Assembly (NCBI RefSeq): GCF_025143985.1
Contig: NZ_CP083567.1
Location: 242,358-306,357, forward strand
Reading direction: 5' to 3'
DNA: 64,000 nucleotides
Source: Sulfitobacter sp. W027
Lineage (GTDB): Bacteria; Pseudomonadota; Alphaproteobacteria; Rhodobacterales; Rhodobacteraceae
A program made the translations under genes and the position numbers. Below are positions 60,209 through 64,000 of this stretch, in pieces. Position 1 is the first letter of the stretch. Each line of letters begins with the position of its first letter. The notes beneath the pieces were generated by a model. It was given only the letters and a program-made list of their open reading frames with translations. It did no database searches and was not told the origin of the DNA.

Positions 60209-61674
60209 GCCAGTTCCTCCGGCGTGCCAGCGGCGATATAGGCGGTCTTGACCGTGGTGTAGAATTCGGCGGCATAGGAGCCCTGCTCGCGCGGGCCGTA
60301 AGACGAATTCCCCCGCCCGCCAAAGGGCACATGGTAGTCGGTGCCAGCGGTGGGCAGGTTCACCATGACGCAGCCGGTGCGGGCGTTGCGGCGGAAATGC
60401 GTGGCCCGCGCGATGGAGCGGGTAACGATGCCCGAGGTCAGGCCAAACTCGGTGTCATTCACCACCTCCAGCGCTTCGGCATAGCTGCCGACCTTGATGA
60501 CGCAGGCGATGGGGGCGAACATCTCCTCGCGGTTGATGCGCATGGCATTAGTCGTGCCGGTAAAGACTGCGGGGGACATATAGTAGCCCTCGGTCTCCAT
60601 GCTCAGCCGCTCACCGCCGCAGGCCAGCACTGCGCCTTCGGATTTGCCAAGTTCGATATAGTCGAGGTTGGCGTTCAGCTGCTCTTCGCTGACCACCGGG
60701 CCGATCTGCGTGCCCTCGGCGAGTGCGGGGCCGACCTTCATGGCCTTGGCCCCTGCCACCAGCTTCTCGACGAAAGCGTCATGCACCGCCTCATGCACGA
60801 CCAAGCGCGAAGAGGCCGTGCACTTTTGCCCTGACCCGCCAAAGGCACCGCCAAGCGCAAGGCTCACGGCGAGGTCGAGATCGGCGTCATCCATGACGGC
60901 CAGCGCGTTTTTCGAGCCCATTTCCATCTGAATCTTGGTGAAATTCTGCACGGCGGCTGCGGCGATGCCGCGCCCCACAGGCACCGAACCGGTGAAGGAA
61001 ATTGCGTCCAGCGCCGGGCTTTCCACCAGCTTTTGCCCAATCTCGCGCCCTGCGCCCATGACGAGGTTAAAAAGCCCAGCCGGGATGTCCTGACGGCTGA
61101 TGATCTCGGTCAGCGCCACGGCAGAAGCGGGCGTTACATTTGCAGGTTTCCAGACCACCGCATTGCCATAGGCCAGCGCCGGGGCGATTTTCCAACTGGC
61201 GGTCGCCGTAGGGAAGTTCCATGGGCTGATGACAGCCACCACGCCCACGGGCTCGCGGCGCACGTCAATCTCGACACCCGCACGGACGCTGTCTGCGGTG
61301 TCACCCATCTGGCGCAGGCATTCGGCGGCGTAATAAGTGAAGAACTGCCCGGCGCGGTAGACTTCGCCCTTGCCCTCGGCCAGTGGTTTGCCCTCTTCAC
61401 GCGACAGAAGTTCACCCAGTTCGGGGGCCCGGCGCATCATTTCGGTACCAATGGCCATCAGCACATCATGGCGCTTCTCGGGGCCATAGCCTGCCCAGGT
61501 CGCCTGCGCCTTGCGTGCTGCACTCAGCGCTTCATCAAGCTGCGCGGCGCTGGCCTGTGCGTAGCGGCCAACAACCTCAGACACGTCGGACGGATTGCGG
61601 TTCTCGATCTCGCCGCTGCCCGCGATCCATGCGCCTGCGATGTAATTGCGGTTGAGGTCTGTCATGACGTTCAT
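60205..61674 (-). CDS. aldehyde dehydrogenase (2-oxoglutarate-semialdehyde-dehydrogenase-like)
   Basis: 489 residues from ATG 61674, with ACAGGAGA upstream. N153 (SPWNFP), general base E251 (QMEMGSKNALAV) and catalytic C285 (GGSGQKCTASSR) are all present. The QKCTASSR context is usual in the 2-oxoglutarate semialdehyde dehydrogenase / YcbD branch. First gene of the operon that includes the BCCT carrier; it probably oxidises a semialdehyde made in degradation of the imported compound to a dicarboxylate. A LysR gene lies 111 bp upstream on the same strand. Confidence 0.87.
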   Translation of the reverse strand: MNVMTDLNRNYIAGAWIAGSGEIENRNPSDVSEVVGRYAQASAAQLDEALSAARKAQATWAGYGPEKRHDVLMAIGTEMMRRAPELGELLSREEGKPLAEGKGEVYRAGQFFTYYAAECLRQMGDTADSVRAGVEIDVRREPVGVVAVISPWNFPTATASWKIAPALAYGNAVVWKPANVTPASAVALTEIISRQDIPAGLFNLVMGAGREIGQKLVESPALDAISFTGSVPVGRGIAAAAVQNFTKIQMEMGSKNALAVMDDADLDLAVSLALGGAFGGSGQKCTASSRLVVHEAVHDAFVEKLVAGAKAMKVGPALAEGTQIGPVVSEEQLNANLDYIELGKSEGAVLACGGERLSMETEGYYMSPAVFTGTTNAMRINREEMFAPIACVIKVGSYAEALEVVNDTEFGLTSGIVTRSIARATHFRRNARTGCVMVNLPTAGTDYHVPFGGRGNSSYGPREQGSYAAEFYTTVKTAYIAAGTPEELA

Positions 61675-61784
61675 GCGATATCTCCTGTCTGGCCGGGGTG
61701 TCCCGGATGGTTGGCGACAGTAAGCCTGAACGCGACCTTTCAATCAAATTCGATTAAATTGAATTTACTACAGCAAAATTGAAG

Positions 61785-62657
61785 TTACTGACCTGGTCGT
61801 TCAGCTTCGAGCGCTGCCAAGAACGCCTGAGCGGCGGGCGGCAGAAGGCGGCGGGGTTGCGAAACGAGGTAGAGATGACGCTGTGCGTTGCTCTGCGCGA
61901 GCGGCAGGAACACCAATCTCGGATCGTCTTCAGGCACTGCACGGCGCGGTAGCAGGGTAAGGCCAACCCCACCGCGCACCAACGCCAGCAATGACGCGGT
62001 ATTGGGCACCGACATCGCGGCTGCATCGAGAATGGGGTCAAACTCTACATCCTCGATAAGATGGCATAGCCCATGTGTAATGAAATTACGCTCGACGAGG
62101 TCAGCCCAAGCGACCGGCTCCCCACGCAGCGCTAGTGGTTCTTCCGGTGCGCAAACCACCCCGAAAGGATCAGCGAAGAGAAGTTTGCGGTCAAAGTTCG
62201 GCCCGCCCGCTACGCTGCCCAGCCCGATGTCGGCACGCTCGGCCTCCATTTCACGCTGCACGGCGGCGCTGTCCATGTCGCGCATGTCGATCCGAACCTT
62301 CGGATGGTCGCGACGAAACCGCCGTATCACCGCTGGCAGTACCACAGTCGCGACCGAGGGCGTCACCGCCAACCGCACCTGCCCCTCCTCTGCGCGGGAT
62401 AGCCCTTCAATGGCCGAGACCGTGCGCCCGAAGTGGTCGATCTCGCGCCGTGCCTCGCTATAGATCATCTCTCCCAAAGGTGTCAGCCGCGCTTTCCGGG
62501 CGGTCTCGAACAGCGCCGCGCCGACATGTTCCTCAAATTGTTTGAGCATCATCGATACTGCCGAAGGGGTCCGCGCCAGTTGCTGTGCGGCATCGTTCAG
62601 GCTGCCATGCTCTACGACCGCGCAAAAGCAGCGCAGCATTTCGATCTTAATGGCCAA
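61785..62657 (-). CDS. LysR-family regulator of the BCCT/aldehyde dehydrogenase operon
   Basis: 290 residues from TTG 62657 (AIKIEMLRCFCAVVEHGS), with AGGAA upstream; ATG 62639 is the only other choice and would trim the first helix. HTH about residues 6-63, effector domain with VRLAVTPSVATVVLPAVIRR. Divergent from a Rid-family gene (95 bp) and upstream of the aldehyde dehydrogenase operon on its own strand. AAGTTCA (62656-62662) / TGAACTT (62689-62695) flank the divergent region and could be LysR half-sites. Confidence 0.86.
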   Translation of the reverse strand: MAIKIEMLRCFCAVVEHGSLNDAAQQLARTPSAVSMMLKQFEEHVGAALFETARKARLTPLGEMIYSEARREIDHFGRTVSAIEGLSRAEEGQVRLAVTPSVATVVLPAVIRRFRRDHPKVRIDMRDMDSAAVQREMEAERADIGLGSVAGGPNFDRKLLFADPFGVVCAPEEPLALRGEPVAWADLVERNFITHGLCHLIEDVEFDPILDAAAMSVPNTASLLALVRGGVGLTLLPRRAVPEDDPRLVFLPLAQSNAQRHLYLVSQPRRLLPPAAQAFLAALEAERPGQ

Positions 62658-62751
62658 GTTCAGAGTTCCTGAAGTAGATTTCAGATAATGAACTTTGCCT
62701 GAATATGCCTGCCCTGTCTACATGGCCGCAGATAGTTGCAAGGAACACCCC

Positions 62752-63108
62752 ATGACAGACAGCCTCAGAAAAATCGGCGGCTCGGCCCGCTTTTCCGCGA
62801 TTTCCATTCACAACGGCCAAGTGCATCTCGCCGGTCAAGTGTCGCAGTTGAAAGACGGTGATATCGCGGCCCAATCCCGCGATGTGTTTGCCAAGGTCGA
62901 TGATCTTCTCGATCAGGCGGGCACCACCCGCGAGAACCTCATCTCGGTGCAGATCTGGCTGGCAAATATGGACGATTACGCCGGGATGAACGCGGTCTGG
63001 GATGAATGGGTCGCGCCCATCACGCCCCCCACCCGTGTCTGCGTCGAAGCGCGCATGGCGCAGCCGCATTATCTGATCGAAGTGCTGGCCATAGCGGCGG
63101 AAGGGTAA
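62752..63108 (+). CDS. Rid-family imine deaminase
   Basis: 118 residues from ATG 62752, behind AAGGA; an upstream ATG at 62695 lacks one. Conserved arginine R95 in TPPTRVCVEARM. It would remove reactive imines from an amine oxidation step. It is divergent from the LysR gene and thus likely belongs to the BCCT operon regulon. GMNAVWDEWV closely matches the other Rid protein (47917-48261), so the two are paralogues serving separate amine-oxidising pathways. Confidence 0.88.
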   Translation: MTDSLRKIGGSARFSAISIHNGQVHLAGQVSQLKDGDIAAQSRDVFAKVDDLLDQAGTTRENLISVQIWLANMDDYAGMNAVWDEWVAPITPPTRVCVEARMAQPHYLIEVLAIAAEG

Positions 63109-63391
63109 GCGCTTAGCGAACTTGGCCTCTTCTGTGCTTTGCAGGAGAGGCTGCCAATTTAAGCATCTTGGTTCCGAGACACCTGACGATTAGCGAAAGC
63201 CGGCACGTTCCAGTGCGCCGGTTTCGGCTTTTGGGCTGTGCTCAGGCTGCTGGCCAATGCCTCTGCGATCAAGGGCAGTCCGCCCTCCGGCCGATCCATT
63301 CGCCAAAGCCCTCACCACCACCTTCAAACAAACGTTAGACCAAGCAAACCCGCCCCCAAACCACGACCTCAATGAGCGATACATATCATTA
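63109..63391. other. 283-bp non-coding region before the RpiR promoter
   Basis: No gene is supported. The sequence is GC-rich up to about 63350 and then AT-rich. AGCCGGCAC (63200-63208) and GTGCGCCGG could pair imperfectly near the end of the Rid gene transcript. Nothing else is recognisable. Confidence 0.5.
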
Positions 63392-63420
63392 TTGACATAA
63401 TGAAAGATTACTTTCATTCT
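63392..63420 (+). promoter_or_regulatory. promoter and palindromic operator of the RpiR-family gene
   Basis: TTGACA (63392-63397) as -35, a perfect palindrome AATGAAAG-ATTA-CTTTCATT (63399-63418), and CATTCT (63415-63420) as a possible -10 at 17-bp spacing. The palindrome fills the spacer, the classic site for an autorepressor. GAAA/TTTC arms are common in RpiR-family operators. Confidence 0.6.
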
Positions 63421-63427
63421 TTCGGTA

Positions 63428-64000
63428 ATGAGAATTTCGGAGGCCCCGTTGCACACCTCAATCAGAGCTCAACTAGAAGGTGTCTTCGAAGAAGGGACCA
63501 AAGCAGACCGCCTTTTGGCCCGCTACATGCTGGATTCTTGGGGAGGCTTGCCTTTTGAAACCGCCGCAAGCATCGCGCGGTCGGTAAAGGTGAGCGAAGC
63601 GACCGTCGGGCGGTTCTGCCGTTCCATCGGCTATGATAGCTTTCGCGACCTGAAGGATCACCTCAAGCACGATATGGGTGACGACCCTTGGTTGATGTCT
63701 GAACGGCTTCAAGAAATGCGTAAGGGTGGCAATGTAGACAGTGCTCAGCTCAATCACGGCCTGCAGCTTGAGATCGCGGCACTCGTCGGCATCTACGAAT
63801 TGGCAGGCAGTGCCGATTGGCAACAAGAAGCGGAACGCTTGGCGAAGACCGCGCATGTCTTCGTCGCCGGTTTTCAGACGGAACGCGGCCTTGCTCAGTA
63901 TTTCGCCAACCAGATGCAATATATCCGCGACGGGGTTACGTTGCTTGACCTCGCAGGCGGGAACTTTGCCGAAGTCCTGCTGACCGACCGCCCTGCCCAC
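63428..64000 (+). CDS. MurR/RpiR-family regulator (3' end missing)
   Basis: Open to the window end: about 191 residues from ATG 63428, or 184 from TTG 63449, which has GGAG at 63439-63442. HTH about residues 40-80 (FETAASIARSVKVSEATVGR, then FCRSIGYDSFRDLKDHL) of the HTH_6 type; the beginning of the SIS sugar-isomerase-like domain follows (HVFVAGFQTERGLAQYFANQ). RpiR proteins sense phosphosugars or amino-sugar/organic acid ligands through the SIS domain. Its own promoter overlaps a palindrome. The controlled operon presumably lies beyond the window. Confidence 0.87.
   Translation, partial: MRISEAPLHTSIRAQLEGVFEEGTKADRLLARYMLDSWGGLPFETAASIARSVKVSEATVGRFCRSIGYDSFRDLKDHLKHDMGDDPWLMSERLQEMRKGGNVDSAQLNHGLQLEIAALVGIYELAGSADWQQEAERLAKTAHVFVAGFQTERGLAQYFANQMQYIRDGVTLLDLAGGNFAEVLLTDRPAH

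Noticed and set aside
63190..63456. An 88-residue minus-strand frame before the RpiR gene
   Set aside because: It crosses the RpiR promoter and palindrome, has low-complexity content and no plausible ribosome site or homology.
1..64000. CRISPR arrays, rRNA, tRNA, prophage or integrase genes
   Set aside because: Reading both strands gave no repeated spacer arrays, no RNA gene folds and no phage proteins; the only mobile DNA seen is the IS256 element and the IS3 fragment.

Overview
The window is dense, GC-rich (roughly 60%) bacterial chromosome that reads as a marine alphaproteobacterium of the Rhodobacterales / Roseobacter group. The evidence is the beta-hydroxyaspartate cycle genes, two TRAP transporters, a PuuD-type membrane urate oxidase, an alphaproteobacterial-style carnitine cluster and many LysR regulators, each beside the catabolic operon it probably controls. 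Almost every gene is catabolic or transport-related, and most are nitrogen-rich substrate pathways. No rRNA, tRNA or CRISPR was seen. The first gene (bhcB) and the last gene (an RpiR-family regulator) run off the window.

Left third (1-19926), purine to C4 metabolism. bhcB-bhcC-bhcD of the beta-hydroxyaspartate cycle (glyoxylate + glycine to oxaloacetate/aspartate) is followed by an AmiS/UreI-type channel and a glyceraldehyde-3-phosphate dehydrogenase. Facing them is a purine-degradation region: NCS2 urate/xanthine permease, ureidoglycolate lyase, a PuuE allantoinase-OHCU decarboxylase fusion, hydroxyisourate hydrolase, PuuD urate oxidase, two paralogous LysR regulators, xanthine dehydrogenase XdhABC, a second NCS2-type permease and guanine deaminase. 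Together they can take guanine/xanthine/urate to glyoxylate and urea, except for the allantoate-cleaving step, which is not in the window. The glyoxylate formed is the substrate of the adjacent beta-hydroxyaspartate cycle.

A complete IS256-family element (19952-21283) with terminal inverted repeats and a perfect 8-bp target duplication follows, next to a decayed IS3-family transposase fragment.

Middle (21656-42223). A class II aldolase and a gamma-butyrobetaine-hydroxylase-like dioxygenase form one operon under a LysR regulator whose start codon lies in a perfect inverted repeat. Next is a translationally coupled carnitine/gamma-butyrobetaine operon (3-dehydrocarnitine cleavage enzyme, carnitine dehydrogenase-thioesterase fusion, CaiA-like dehydrogenase, ADP-forming CoA ligase, CaiD-like hydratase) with a GlxA/AraC-type regulator. 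A polar amino acid ABC transporter then stands divergent to tetR-aruH-aruI-ddaH (arginine transaminase pathway plus dimethylargininase). After an 815-bp gene-free stretch come gabT and an XRE-cupin regulator.

Right third (42220-64000). A LysR/CoA-transferase pair and one TRAP transporter are followed by a second TRAP transporter operon with a three-subunit FAD/[2Fe-2S] amino- or imino-acid dehydrogenase and a Rid protein. Last is a five-gene operon (aldehyde dehydrogenase, atypical M19 dipeptidase-like protein, BCCT transporter, a 567-residue protein of unknown family and a DUF3726 protein) with its own LysR and a divergent Rid protein. This last operon is the best candidate here for an incompletely described catabolic system.
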